This document shows positions 45,691 through 56,079 of a stretch of DNA of 64,000 nt, piece by piece. The notes below the pieces were generated by a model. It was not told the origin of the DNA and ran no database searches. It worked only from the letters and a program-made list of their open reading frames with translations. The translations under genes were made by a program, and so were the position numbers. The stretch's first letter is position 1; each line of letters starts with the position of its first letter. The stretch is from Rhodocyclaceae bacterium (GTDB lineage Bacteria > Pseudomonadota > Gammaproteobacteria > Burkholderiales > Rhodocyclaceae). Where the stretch lies: positions 1,674,001 through 1,738,000 of the forward strand of contig JADKDD010000001.1 of NCBI GenBank assembly GCA_016718525.1, in the 5' to 3' direction.

Positions 45691-46736
45691 TGAGCCCAGT
45701 CATCGACCTTCGCAGCGATACCGTCACCCGTCCGTCTGCCGCCATGCGAGCGGCAATGATGGCCGCGCCAGTGGGCGATGATGTATTCGGTGACGACCCG
45801 AGTGTCATTGCGCTGCAAGAAAAACTCGCTGCGATGTTGGGTTTTGAATCGGCCCTGTTTGTTGCCAGCGGGACGCAAAGCAACCTGTGCGCAATTCTTT
45901 CCCATTGCCAGCGCGGAGATGAATACATTGTTGGCCAGATGGCGCACTGTTATCGCTGGGAAGGTGGCGGTGCTGCCGTTTTTGGCAGCGTTCAGCCGCA
46001 ACCCTTGGAGCACCAAAGTGATGGGACGATTGCGCTCGAGCATATTGCCGCCGCGATCAAACCAGACGATGCTCACTTCGCACAGACGCGCTTGCTGGCA
46101 CTCGAAAACACCTTGGGTGGAAAACTGATCCCGCTCGACTACATCGTGCAGGCTACGGATTTGGCGAAGTCGCGCGGGCTGCAGACGCATTTGGACGGCG
46201 CGCGTTTGTTCAATGCCGCCACGGCGCAGGCTGCACAAACCGGCACCGATGTGTATTGCGAAGCGCGCCGGATTGCGTCCGCCTTCGACAGCGTTTCTGT
46301 CTGCCTCTCGAAAGGCCTCGGCGCGCCGGTCGGTTCCGTGTTGTGCGGCACACATGCGCTGATTGCGCGTGCTCACCGCCTGCGCAAGATGGCTGGCGGA
46401 GGAATGCGTCAGGCAGGAATACTTGCGGCCGCGGGGAGTTATGCACTTGATCACAACTTGACTCGTCTGGCCAATGATCATGCGCTGGCAAAACGCCTGG
46501 CCGCGGGACTGGGCGATATTCCAGGCTTGGTCGTCGAACCGCCACACAGCAACATCGTGTTCGTCGATTTGACCGGCCCGGCGCTCCAGCGTTCAAAGTC
46601 GTTGATCGACCATCTGAAATCCCACGACATACTGGCGACCGGGCTATACCGGCTGCGTTTCGTGACGCATTTGGATGTGTCGGCGGATGATATCGAGCGT
46701 ACGATTGATACGGTAAGGGATTTCTTTGGCGGATGA
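45690..46736 (+). CDS. ltaE: Low-specificity L-threonine aldolase
   Basis: This PLP enzyme cleaves L-threonine and allo-threonine to glycine and acetaldehyde. The 348-aa product has the family start IDLRSDTVTRPSAAMRAAMMAAPVGDDVFGDDP, the cofactor-stacking histidine region near MAHCYRWEGGG, LDGARLFNAA and the Schiff-base lysine in SVCLSKGLGAPVGS. Length is normal. Confidence 0.96.
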   Translation: MSPVIDLRSDTVTRPSAAMRAAMMAAPVGDDVFGDDPSVIALQEKLAAMLGFESALFVASGTQSNLCAILSHCQRGDEYIVGQMAHCYRWEGGGAAVFGSVQPQPLEHQSDGTIALEHIAAAIKPDDAHFAQTRLLALENTLGGKLIPLDYIVQATDLAKSRGLQTHLDGARLFNAATAQAAQTGTDVYCEARRIASAFDSVSVCLSKGLGAPVGSVLCGTHALIARAHRLRKMAGGGMRQAGILAAAGSYALDHNLTRLANDHALAKRLAAGLGDIPGLVVEPPHSNIVFVDLTGPALQRSKSLIDHLKSHDILATGLYRLRFVTHLDVSADDIERTIDTVRDFFGG

Positions 46737-46868
46737 AATGCGAACTCGATTCGAGTTGGCAGAGCCGGAAATCGTAACGCAATGTAATTTATGTCATCTG
46801 CGCTTGCAGACCCGCGTTTTTGGACATGATGCGGGACATTCGCCCTGCACGCTCTGAAAGCAAAGATC

Positions 46869-47357
46869 ATGACATCCAGAAAATCCGTCGCTGCCATGCT
46901 GCTGGTTACGGGGCTTCTATTTGAGGCCACTGCCTACGCCAATGACGCCGGTCTCACTGTGCTTCTGACAACCGGAACCGGAGCTGCGATTGGTCAATCA
47001 ATCGGCGGCCGTAATGGTGCCGCTATCGGCGCCGCCACGGGTGCGCTCGTCGGCATCTCACTTGCCAACCAGCAACAGTATCGTCCGCCGACAACGCGAG
47101 TGGCCTATGCCCAACCGCAACCCGTTTGGCAACCTGCACCGCTGCCTACGTATCAACAACAGTACGAGCAACACTATCAGCTGCTTAATCCGCAGGCCTA
47201 TCAGGTACGCTACCAGCCGGTGCCGGTTTATGTCCCAGTCGTGAGGCGCCCTGTGGTCGTATATCCGCGCCCTGTGTACGTCGGCCATCGGGATTGGCAC
47301 CGCGAACATCCACGCAATCATTACAGGGTTGAGAACCGTCAACATTACGGCTACTGA
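46869..47357 (+). CDS. Exported glycine-zipper protein with a Tyr/Pro/Gln-rich tail
   Basis: The 162-aa protein has a signal peptide (MTSRKSVAAMLLVTGLLFEATAYA). A glycine-zipper membrane-inserting stretch (TGTGAAIGQSIGGRNGAAIG) is followed by a low-complexity tail rich in Y, Q, P and H. Such proteins are often small outer-membrane or envelope proteins of unknown role. The start follows AAAGCAAAGATC, a weak ribosome site. Confidence 0.75.
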   Translation: MTSRKSVAAMLLVTGLLFEATAYANDAGLTVLLTTGTGAAIGQSIGGRNGAAIGAATGALVGISLANQQQYRPPTTRVAYAQPQPVWQPAPLPTYQQQYEQHYQLLNPQAYQVRYQPVPVYVPVVRRPVVVYPRPVYVGHRDWHREHPRNHYRVENRQHYGY

Positions 47358-47559
47358 GCAGCACTGATCGAGTCCAAGCGTTACTTTTTTGCCTCGTGGT
47401 GCTCGCCGGCAATCGGACAACTCCGAATCTCGTGAAGCTGTGAAGTGAGTCCGGCCAGCTTTAATTGGCATGTTTAACAGTGCTGTTATCCGGTAAAGTT
47501 CGTGCTCCGTGGCCCGACCAAAATCAGGGTGCACGTCATCAACCTTACCTAGTGCCGAC

Positions 47560-48744
47560 ATGGGTGAATTGCATCAAGTGTTGACCAGGATGTTCATTCG
47601 ATTCTTCACCTCGGAGAAATCGGGCGGAATGATTTTGGTCGTGTGCGCGTTGATTTCACTCGTCCTCGCGAACTCTCCGTTCAGCGCTCCGTATCTTGGC
47701 TTCTGGCAAAAAGAGATCGGCGGATTGAGCCTCGAACATTGGATAAATGACGCTTTGATGGCGGTCTTTTTCCTGCTGATCGGACTGGAACTCGAACGCG
47801 AGCTCTATAGCGGTGAGTTGTCGAACCTCAAGAACGCATTGCTGCCGATTTTTGCTGCCATCGGTGGCATGCTTGGTCCGGCGTTGATTCATTTTTCGCT
47901 TAACTCGGGGACCGCAACCCAGGCTGGAATGGGCATCCCGATGGCGACGGACATTGCCTTTGCTTTGGGTGCGCTATCACTTTTGGGTAATCGCATCCCG
48001 GTATCATTGAAAGTCTTCATTGTTGCCTATGCCGTAATTGACGATCTTGGCGCAATTGTGATGATTGCTCTTTTCTACACTACCGATTTGTCGGTGTCAT
48101 ATCTAATGGCGGCTCTCGGCGTATTGGCAGTTTTGGTGACGCTGAACCGCTTGCGGGTAATGTCACTTGTGCCATATTTGTTTGGCGGCGCGTTGATGTG
48201 GTTTTTCGTCCTTAAGTCAGGCGTACATGCCACCGTCGCCGGTGTGGCGCTGGCCTTTGCAATTCCTTTTTCCACAATCGACAACGATCAACATTCACCA
48301 TCCCACCGGTTGGAGCACTTCCTTCACAAACCGGTAGCGCTTTTTATTCTGCCGATTTTTGCGTTGGCAAACACCGGTATTACGATTGGCGGGGATTGGA
48401 TGCAAACTGCGCTCAGCGCGAACAGCCTGGGAATCAGCCTTGGATTGCTGCTGGGTAAGCCTATTGGAGTGACTTTGTTATGTGCTGTTGCCGTCATTTT
48501 CGGTGTTTGCCGTCTGCCAGCGGAACTTGATTGGCGGCATATCTTCGGCGCCGGCCTCTTGGGCGGGATCGGCTTCACGATGTCGATTTTTATCACCAAT
48601 CTGGCGTTTGTCGGCCACGCAGAGCTGATTAATTCGTCGAAAATGGCGATCCTTTTGGCATCAGTCGGCGCGGCGACCGTTGGCTGCGTTTGGCTAGGAA
48701 TCTTTACCAAACCCTCATCAACCGGGGCGCAACCGAACCACTAG
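47560..48744 (+). CDS. nhaA: Na+/H+ antiporter NhaA
   Basis: This electrogenic antiporter exports sodium in exchange for protons. The 394-aa product (E. coli 388) has the family opening FFTSEKSGGMILVVCALISLVLANS and a full set of about 12 membrane segments. The functional pair of aspartates lies in PMATDIAFALG and AVIDDLGAIV, and the C-terminus has GLLGGIGFTMSIFITNLAF. A longer reading from GTG 47509 exists, but ATG 47560 fits the family better. Confidence 0.95.
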   Translation: MGELHQVLTRMFIRFFTSEKSGGMILVVCALISLVLANSPFSAPYLGFWQKEIGGLSLEHWINDALMAVFFLLIGLELERELYSGELSNLKNALLPIFAAIGGMLGPALIHFSLNSGTATQAGMGIPMATDIAFALGALSLLGNRIPVSLKVFIVAYAVIDDLGAIVMIALFYTTDLSVSYLMAALGVLAVLVTLNRLRVMSLVPYLFGGALMWFFVLKSGVHATVAGVALAFAIPFSTIDNDQHSPSHRLEHFLHKPVALFILPIFALANTGITIGGDWMQTALSANSLGISLGLLLGKPIGVTLLCAVAVIFGVCRLPAELDWRHIFGAGLLGGIGFTMSIFITNLAFVGHAELINSSKMAILLASVGAATVGCVWLGIFTKPSSTGAQPNH

Positions 48745-48772
48745 CGTGGACGCGTTGTCAGTCGGATATGCC

Positions 48773-49429
48773 TTAAGTCTGCTGACCATAGTCTGAAAAT
48801 TTCAACAACACGCGTTCCATTTCATTGTCGCCGAGTAGGGTCGGTGAACCCAGTTGAATGACCCGCCAATATTGCTCGGCCAAACACTCCAACTCGATTG
48901 CCAGCGCCAGTGCCTGTTTGAGATCCTTTCCATAAACCACCATCCCGTGGTTTGCCATCAAACACGCACAACGATCACGTAGTGCCGCGAGGATGGCATC
49001 CGATAGCGCCTGGCTACCGAACGTGGCATATGCAGCACAGCGAACATCGTTTCCACCAAACCTCGCGACCATGTAGTGAAAAGCCGGGATCGACATTCCT
49101 TGACAGGCAAGTGCCGTAGCGAAGGGCGCATGCGTATGGACGATTGCGCCGGCATCGGGATGCAATGCGTAGATATCTCTATGGAATCGCCATTCGGAAG
49201 ATGGCTGACGTCGCTGTGACGCCGTGTTATCAGCACCAACTGACGGAACGCCATCAGCATCCAGGCTCACCATATCTGTCGCATCACAGTCCGCATATGC
49301 CATGCCTGTCGGCGTGATGATGAAACCGGAAGCACTGCGCGCGCTGACATTGCCAGCGCTGCCGCGATTGATCCCGCTGTCATTCATGGCGATGGCAGTG
49401 GCCAGGACTTGTGGTTTCAAGCTTTCCAC
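48773..49429 (-). CDS. Class II (FucA-like) aldolase, probable 5-methylthioribulose/5-deoxyribulose-1-phosphate aldolase
   Basis: The 218-aa zinc aldolase resembles L-fuculose-1-phosphate aldolase. It shows NRGSAGNVSAR, IITPTGMAY, the catalytic Glu in QPSSEWRFH, zinc ligands HTH and the NHG histidine. GTG 49429 aligns with the FucA N-terminus and overlaps mtnA by 13 nt. Adjacent mtnA makes it a good candidate for the aldolase of the DHAP shunt, which splits methylthioribulose-1-phosphate or 5-deoxyribulose-1-phosphate into DHAP and an aldehyde. MtnB dehydratase is the alternative, but the sequence is nearer FucA. Repeat copy 9 is inserted in frame (PSVGADNTAS) before PSSEW. Confidence 0.85.
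   Translation of the reverse strand: MESLKPQVLATAIAMNDSGINRGSAGNVSARSASGFIITPTGMAYADCDATDMVSLDADGVPSVGADNTASQRRQPSSEWRFHRDIYALHPDAGAIVHTHAPFATALACQGMSIPAFHYMVARFGGNDVRCAAYATFGSQALSDAILAALRDRCACLMANHGMVVYGKDLKQALALAIELECLAEQYWRVIQLGSPTLLGDNEMERVLLKFSDYGQQT
49218..49243 (-). repeat. Dispersed short repeat, copy 9 (in frame in the FucA-like aldolase)
   Basis: On the minus strand it reads TCAGTTGGTGCTGATAACA followed by CGGCGTC. It encodes SVGADNTAS just before the conserved QPSSEW block, adding about 9 residues relative to FucA. Confidence 0.7.
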
Positions 49430-50436
49430 AGCGCCGCCTGCGGTGCAATTTGATATGGCGCGAAGACGCCCCGCTCGGTAATGAAACCGCTTACCAATTC
49501 CGCAGGAGTGACGTCGAATGCCGGATTGAAAACAGCTGTGGTTGCCCCAGTCAGCTCTGCACTCATCCGTTCTTCGATTTGAATACCGGTGCCGGAGGGA
49601 CAATTCAAGTCAAAGCTTGATATCGGTGCCGCCACGTAAAACGGTATGCCATGCGCTTTGGCGGCCAGCGCCTTGAGGTAGGTTCCAACCTTGTTTGCCG
49701 TGTCGCCATTGGCGGCCACTCTGTCGGCACCGACAATCACCAGATCGACGCGTGCCTGCATCATCAGCAATCCGGCAGCGTTGTCGGCGATCAGCGTGTG
49801 CGGCACGCCCGCCTCAGCCAGTTCCCATGCGGTCAGTAAGCCTTGATTGCGCGGCCGTGTCTCGGAAACCCAAACGTGGACCGGCATACCGGCATACTGC
49901 GCTGCATAGACGACAGCAAGGGCAGTACCGTGCTCGACGGTCGCGAGTCTTCCGGCATTGCAGTGGGTCATCACCTGAATATCCCTGCTGCCGTTGGCAT
50001 GCGCACGCATCAATTCCAAACCGTGTTTTCCGATCAGTGCATTGGCTGTCGCATCTTCGTCTGCAATCCGGCGTGCCTCGAGCCAGGCGGCGTCGGCACG
50101 GCAAGCCGGTTCGAGCGAACACACTGTCTGTCGCATACACTCAAGCGCCCAATGTAAATTGACTGCCGTGGGTCTTGTTGCTGCCAGTACATCCAGAATG
50201 TGTTGAAGGCTGGTATCAGAATTGTCCGCGGCTAGTCCCATTGCCACGCCGTAAGCGGCGGTTGCGCCGATCAGTGGCGCACCACGGACTTGCATATCAC
50301 GGATTGCCGCGGCAACTGTTTGAACGTCTGTCAGGCGGGCAAAAACCACTTTCTGCGGCAGTTGCGTTTGGTCAAGCACCAATATGCAATTGCCATCTTC
50401 CTGCAGCGTCCTGACGCCTCGCGCTTGCAGCCTCAC
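49417..50436 (-). CDS. mtnA: S-methyl-5-thioribose-1-phosphate isomerase
   Basis: MtnA isomerises methylthioribose-1-phosphate to methylthioribulose-1-phosphate. It also accepts 5-deoxyribose-1-phosphate, in salvage of S-adenosylmethionine by-products. The 339-aa product has the MtnA signature RGAPLIGATAAYG, MTHCNAGRLATVEHGTALAVVY, ETRPRNQG and VGADRVAANGD (catalytic Cys and Asp regions). It is followed by, and overlaps, the aldolase. The other DHAP-shunt enzymes (phosphorylase or kinase) are not in this window. Confidence 0.95.
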   Translation of the reverse strand: MRLQARGVRTLQEDGNCILVLDQTQLPQKVVFARLTDVQTVAAAIRDMQVRGAPLIGATAAYGVAMGLAADNSDTSLQHILDVLAATRPTAVNLHWALECMRQTVCSLEPACRADAAWLEARRIADEDATANALIGKHGLELMRAHANGSRDIQVMTHCNAGRLATVEHGTALAVVYAAQYAGMPVHVWVSETRPRNQGLLTAWELAEAGVPHTLIADNAAGLLMMQARVDLVIVGADRVAANGDTANKVGTYLKALAAKAHGIPFYVAAPISSFDLNCPSGTGIQIEERMSAELTGATTAVFNPAFDVTPAELVSGFITERGVFAPYQIAPQAALWKA

Positions 50437-50455
50437 CTGCGGCTTTCGATCAGCC

Positions 50456-53179
50456 TCAGTTCAACTTGCCGTGGCAGTGCTTGTACTTCTTACCGCTACC
50501 ACAGGGACACGGATCGTTGCGACCAACTTTTGGTGCAACCCGCTCAATCGTGATCGGCGCTTCCGGCTCGCGAATGCCGAGCGCTTCTTCGTAATTTGCG
50601 TGATGGTACTGCACGTTTTCCAGTGGCGGTGGCGTCTCCGGGACCTCTATTTGCGCTTCCGTCTGCACTTCCACTGACATCAGCATTTTCGTCACATCGT
50701 TACGCACAACCTGCAGCAATCCCTCAAACAACTCAAACGCTTCGCGCTTGTACTCCTGCTTCGGGTTTTTTTGCGCATAGCCTCGCAGATGAATGCCCTG
50801 GCGCAAATGGTCAAGTGCCGACAAATGCTCACGCCAATGCAAGTCGAGGCTTTGCAACATAACATTGCGTTCAAAAGCATGCCAGGCAGCGGCATCTACC
50901 TTCGCCACCTTTTCGGCATAGTGGGCATCGCCGGCGTCGAGCAAACGCTTCAAAATGTCGTCATCAACCAACTGAGGCTCATCTTTTACCCACTGTCCGA
51001 CCGGCTGCTCGATACGCAACTCAGCCATCAGCGTGGCCTCAAGTCCCGGAAGATCCCATTGTTCCTCGACGCTTTCAGCGGGAATATGGAGGCGGAAGTT
51101 GTCATGAATCAAGCCTTGACGCATTCCGGTAATCGTCTCGGTAATATCTTCCGTGTCGAGTAATTCATTTCGTTGCTGATAAATTACACGCCGTTGATCA
51201 TTGGCGACATCGTCGTACTCGAGCAACTGTTTGCGAATATCAAAATTGCGCTGTTCGACCTTGCGCTGGGCGGACTCCAGACTTCGGCTCACTAACGGGT
51301 GTTCAATTGCCTCGCCTTCGGGCATTTTGAGGCGCACCATGATCGAGTTGAGTCGATCTCCAGCAAAAATCTTGAGTAAAGGATCGTCGAGGGCCAGATA
51401 GAAGCGCGACGAACCGGCATCGCCCTGGCGCCCGGCGCGGCCGCGCAACTGGTTGTCAATTCGCCGTGACTCGTGGCGCTCGGAACCAATGATATGCAAA
51501 CCGCCCGCAGCAATAACGCGGTTGTGCACCACTTGCCAATCCGCGCGCAACGCAGCAATGCGACTGCTCTTTTCGGCATCGGTTAGATTTGCGTCGTCTC
51601 TGATCGCGCCGATTTCTTTTTCGATATTTCCGCCGAGGACGATATCCGTACCACGGCCTGCCATGTTGGTGGCGATCGTGATAACCCCCGGGGCTCCGGC
51701 TTGCGCAACAATTTCAGCTTCACGCGCATGCTGCTTGGCGTTCAGAACCTGATGTGGCAATTTTTCCTTGGTCAGCAAGGTCGACAGCAATTCGGAATTC
51801 TCAATCGAGGTGGTGCCGACCAGAACCGGCTGACCGCGCTCATGACAGTTGCGAATATCCAAAACGATCGCGGCATGCTTTTCAGCTGCCGTACGATAAA
51901 TCTGATCGTTTTCATCTTTCCGGACCATCGGCTGATTGGTCGGAATGACCACGGTTTCGAGATTGTAGATAGTGTGAAACTCGTAGGCTTCGGTGTCCGC
52001 CGTACCAGTCATGCCTCCCAGCTTGGTATACATGCGGAAGTAATTTTGGAACGTAATCGATGCCAAGGTTTGGTTTTCGGACTGGATCTTGACGCCCTCT
52101 TTGGCCTCCACAGCCTGATGCAAACCGTCCGACCATCGCCGTCCGGACATCAGGCGACCGGTAAATTCATCAACAATGATGACCTCACCGTTTTGCACCA
52201 CGTAATGTTGATCGCGGTGGTAAAGCGTATGCGCACGCAGTGCTGCATAAAGATGATGCATCAGCAGAATGTTGGCTGGCTCATACAAGCTGCTGCCCTC
52301 GGGGAGCATGCCATATCGCGCCAAAATCTCCTCGGCCTTCTCGTGTCCCGCTTCGGTCAACAACACCTGATGGGATTTCAGATCGACGGCATAGTCGCCG
52401 GTTTCCGGGTCGCCCTCGGATTTCACCAGTTCACCCTGGGTCAATAAGGGTGGAACAGCGTTCATACGGACATACAACTCCGTATGGTCTTCGGCCTGAC
52501 CGGAAATAATCAGCGGTGTCCGAGCCTCATCAATCAGGATCGAGTCGACCTCATCGATGATTGCGAAACCGAGTCCGCGCATCACCCGGTCGGTTGGCGA
52601 GTACACCATGTTGTCGCGCAGGTAATCGAAGCCGAATTCGTTGTTGGTGCCGTAAGTAATGTCCGCGGCAAAGGCCATCTGCTTGTCGTCATGCGACATT
52701 TGCGACAGGTTGACACCGACAGTGAGGCCAAGAAACTGGTGTAGGCGTCCCATCCACTCGGCATCGCGTTTGGCCAGATAGTCATTGACCGTGATCACAT
52801 GCACCGGCTTGCCGGAAATCGTATTGAGGTAGGACGGCAGGGTTGCCATCAAGGTTTTACCTTCACCGGTCCGCATTTCGGCAATCTTGCCGCTGTGCAA
52901 AACGATGCCGCCAATCAGCTGGACATCGAAATGGCGCATGCCGAGTGTGCGTACACCCGCTTCGCGGACCACGGCGAACGCTTCCGGCAACAACTCGTCC
53001 AAGGTCTCACCGGCGGCGAAACGATTGCGGAATTCAGCGGTTTTGCCGCGCAAAGCCTCATCACTGAGGACCTGCATGGTCGGCTCCAGTGCGTTGATGC
53101 GTTGGACAGTCTTCGAGTATTCCTTGATGAGCCGATCGTTACGGCTGCCGAAAAGCTTCTTGAGTATGCCAGGGATCAT
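50456..53179 (-). CDS. secA: Preprotein translocase ATPase SecA
   Basis: SecA drives protein export through SecYEG. The 907-aa product has Walker A in RTGEGKTLMA, the DEVDSILIDEARTPLIISG block, ATNMAGRGTDIVLGG and QLRGRAGRQGD in the second helicase domain, plus the C-terminal zinc tail DPCPCGSGKKYKHCHG that binds SecB. Length is usual for proteobacteria. It is followed by mtnA on the same strand after 19 nt. Confidence 0.98.
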   Translation of the reverse strand: MIPGILKKLFGSRNDRLIKEYSKTVQRINALEPTMQVLSDEALRGKTAEFRNRFAAGETLDELLPEAFAVVREAGVRTLGMRHFDVQLIGGIVLHSGKIAEMRTGEGKTLMATLPSYLNTISGKPVHVITVNDYLAKRDAEWMGRLHQFLGLTVGVNLSQMSHDDKQMAFAADITYGTNNEFGFDYLRDNMVYSPTDRVMRGLGFAIIDEVDSILIDEARTPLIISGQAEDHTELYVRMNAVPPLLTQGELVKSEGDPETGDYAVDLKSHQVLLTEAGHEKAEEILARYGMLPEGSSLYEPANILLMHHLYAALRAHTLYHRDQHYVVQNGEVIIVDEFTGRLMSGRRWSDGLHQAVEAKEGVKIQSENQTLASITFQNYFRMYTKLGGMTGTADTEAYEFHTIYNLETVVIPTNQPMVRKDENDQIYRTAAEKHAAIVLDIRNCHERGQPVLVGTTSIENSELLSTLLTKEKLPHQVLNAKQHAREAEIVAQAGAPGVITIATNMAGRGTDIVLGGNIEKEIGAIRDDANLTDAEKSSRIAALRADWQVVHNRVIAAGGLHIIGSERHESRRIDNQLRGRAGRQGDAGSSRFYLALDDPLLKIFAGDRLNSIMVRLKMPEGEAIEHPLVSRSLESAQRKVEQRNFDIRKQLLEYDDVANDQRRVIYQQRNELLDTEDITETITGMRQGLIHDNFRLHIPAESVEEQWDLPGLEATLMAELRIEQPVGQWVKDEPQLVDDDILKRLLDAGDAHYAEKVAKVDAAAWHAFERNVMLQSLDLHWREHLSALDHLRQGIHLRGYAQKNPKQEYKREAFELFEGLLQVVRNDVTKMLMSVEVQTEAQIEVPETPPPLENVQYHHANYEEALGIREPEAPITIERVAPKVGRNDPCPCGSGKKYKHCHGKLN

Positions 53180-53285
53180 TGCGCGGGCTGCCAGAGGCCG
53201 CCGGTAAAAGTGACAATCCTCAATTTTATCATGTGCATCGGGCTATGCGGCCTAGCGATGACTGCCTTCCTGGTCGGTTTTCGGT

Positions 53286-54701
<1,416 letters not shown>

Positions 54702-54731
54702 GTTGAATCTCCGTCGATATTTTCGATAGGT

Positions 54732-55304
54732 CTAAAGGAGCAGTTGATCCGGCGAGCGCCATTTTATCGAGCAGCCGATGCTTGGTATTTGGTCTTGCGG
54801 ACCATCGCCATAGAGTGCGATTTGTTTCATCGCCAGGAATAGATCGCGGCGGACATCGGCCGCAGCAGTTTCTCTGCGCGAAGCATCCAGGCGGCCGCGA
54901 TACTGCAATTCCAGGGAGGCGTTATAGCCGAAGAAATCTGGCGTACAAACAGCATCATAGTCGCGTGCGATTTGCTGACTGGCGTCCAGCAAATAGGGGA
55001 AGTCAAAGTCACACTCACCGGCCATCATCACCATGTTATCCCACGAATCTTCAGGGTATGCGACGACATCATTACTCATGATGGCCACAGTACCGACGCC
55101 GAAATCTCTCAACTCACGTGCATCACGTACGATTCGCTTAATCACGGCCTGCACATACGGGCAATGGTTACTGATGAAGATCACCAGCAGACCGTTCGGA
55201 CCACGACAATTTGCCAAGGAGTGCCGCCGGCCATCAGTTCCCGGCAAATCGAAGTCCGGTGCATGGCGGCCAAATTCGCAGAGAGGAGTCGACGTGCTGA
55301 CCAT
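54732..55304 (-). CDS. Thioredoxin-like (AhpC/TSA fold) protein
   Basis: The 190-aa thioredoxin-fold protein begins MVSTSTPLCEFGRHAPDFDLPGTDGRRHSL, the AhpC/TSA-type opening, and has SNHCPYVQAV in the active-site position, leaving a single Cys rather than CXXC. Such proteins are common next to asnS/rsmE-like genes and are annotated as thioredoxin family proteins; the activity is unknown. Start 55304 fits the family and the facing rsmE gene; longer readings run antisense through rsmE. Confidence 0.85.
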   Translation of the reverse strand: MVSTSTPLCEFGRHAPDFDLPGTDGRRHSLANCRGPNGLLVIFISNHCPYVQAVIKRIVRDARELRDFGVGTVAIMSNDVVAYPEDSWDNMVMMAGECDFDFPYLLDASQQIARDYDAVCTPDFFGYNASLELQYRGRLDASRRETAAADVRRDLFLAMKQIALYGDGPQDQIPSIGCSIKWRSPDQLLL

Positions 55305-55338
55305 GAATATTGCTGCGCCAATTGGGGATAATGCGGAA

Positions 55339-56079
55339 ATGATACCCAGATTCCATGTTCCGTTTTTGCTCGCGCCTGGCGCGACCGTTGATTTGCCGGC
55401 AGAGGCAGCACACCACGCGCTCAAAGTTTTGCGAGTTGGTGCTGGTGACACGGCGGTATTGTTTGATGGTCGCGGTGGCGAATGGCTGGCTACCCTGCAG
55501 CCCGCAGGAAAGGGCCTGCGCGCGGTATTGCGAGAGTACTTTGCTGTCAATCGCGAACCGGGGTTACAGGTCAATCTCGTGCAATGCCTGGCGGCCGCCG
55601 ACAAGATGGACTTTGTCGTGCAAAAGGCTACCGAACTCGGTGTTTCCCGGATTCAACCGGTTGCGGCCAAGCGCAGCGTGATTCGGCTCTCGGGCGAGCG
55701 GATGGAGCGACGTGTTGCACATTGGACGAATATCGTCAGTGCCGCCTGTGAACAAAGCGGGCGCAACCGGGTTCCGGAAGTCGCTCCGATTGTTGATCTA
55801 ACGCAATACTTTGCTGCGGCGACGGCGCACAATGACCTGCGCCTGATCTGTCTTGCACCAAGTGCGGACGTTCCATGTATTCACCTCAGGGAATTACCGC
55901 GTCCGGAAAAACCAGTGACGTTGTTGATTGGTCCCGAGGGTGGGTTTGAGGAAACTGAAATCAAAGCGGCGTTGTTTGCCGGATTTCGCACCTTGAATCT
56001 TGGGCCGCGCGTATTGCGCACAGAGACGGCAGGGCCGGCTGCATTAGCCGCAATGATGTCACTCTGGGGAGATTTGTAA
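55339..56079 (+). CDS. rsmE: 16S rRNA (uracil1498-N3)-methyltransferase
   Basis: RsmE methylates U1498 of 16S rRNA. The 246-aa product begins MIPRFHVPFLLAPG and has KVLRVGAGDTAVLFDGRGGEW in the N-terminal PUA-like domain. The C-terminal SPOUT knot shows QKATELGVSRIQPV, LLIGPEGGFEETEI and LGPRVLRTETAGPAALA. ATG 55339 is used; ATG 55303 would add 12 residues. The last base of its stop is shared with the next start. Confidence 0.95.
   Translation: MIPRFHVPFLLAPGATVDLPAEAAHHALKVLRVGAGDTAVLFDGRGGEWLATLQPAGKGLRAVLREYFAVNREPGLQVNLVQCLAAADKMDFVVQKATELGVSRIQPVAAKRSVIRLSGERMERRVAHWTNIVSAACEQSGRNRVPEVAPIVDLTQYFAAATAHNDLRLICLAPSADVPCIHLRELPRPEKPVTLLIGPEGGFEETEIKAALFAGFRTLNLGPRVLRTETAGPAALAAMMSLWGDL

Noticed and set aside
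45687..46547. 286-codon open frame antisense to ltaE
   Set aside because: ltaE is unmistakable; the antisense frame is a codon-bias shadow.
55431..55457. Repeat-like sequence GAGTTGGTGCTGG in rsmE
   Set aside because: It encodes VLRVGAGDTAVLFDG, which aligns without any insertion to the normal RsmE sequence; similarity to the repeat is probably chance.
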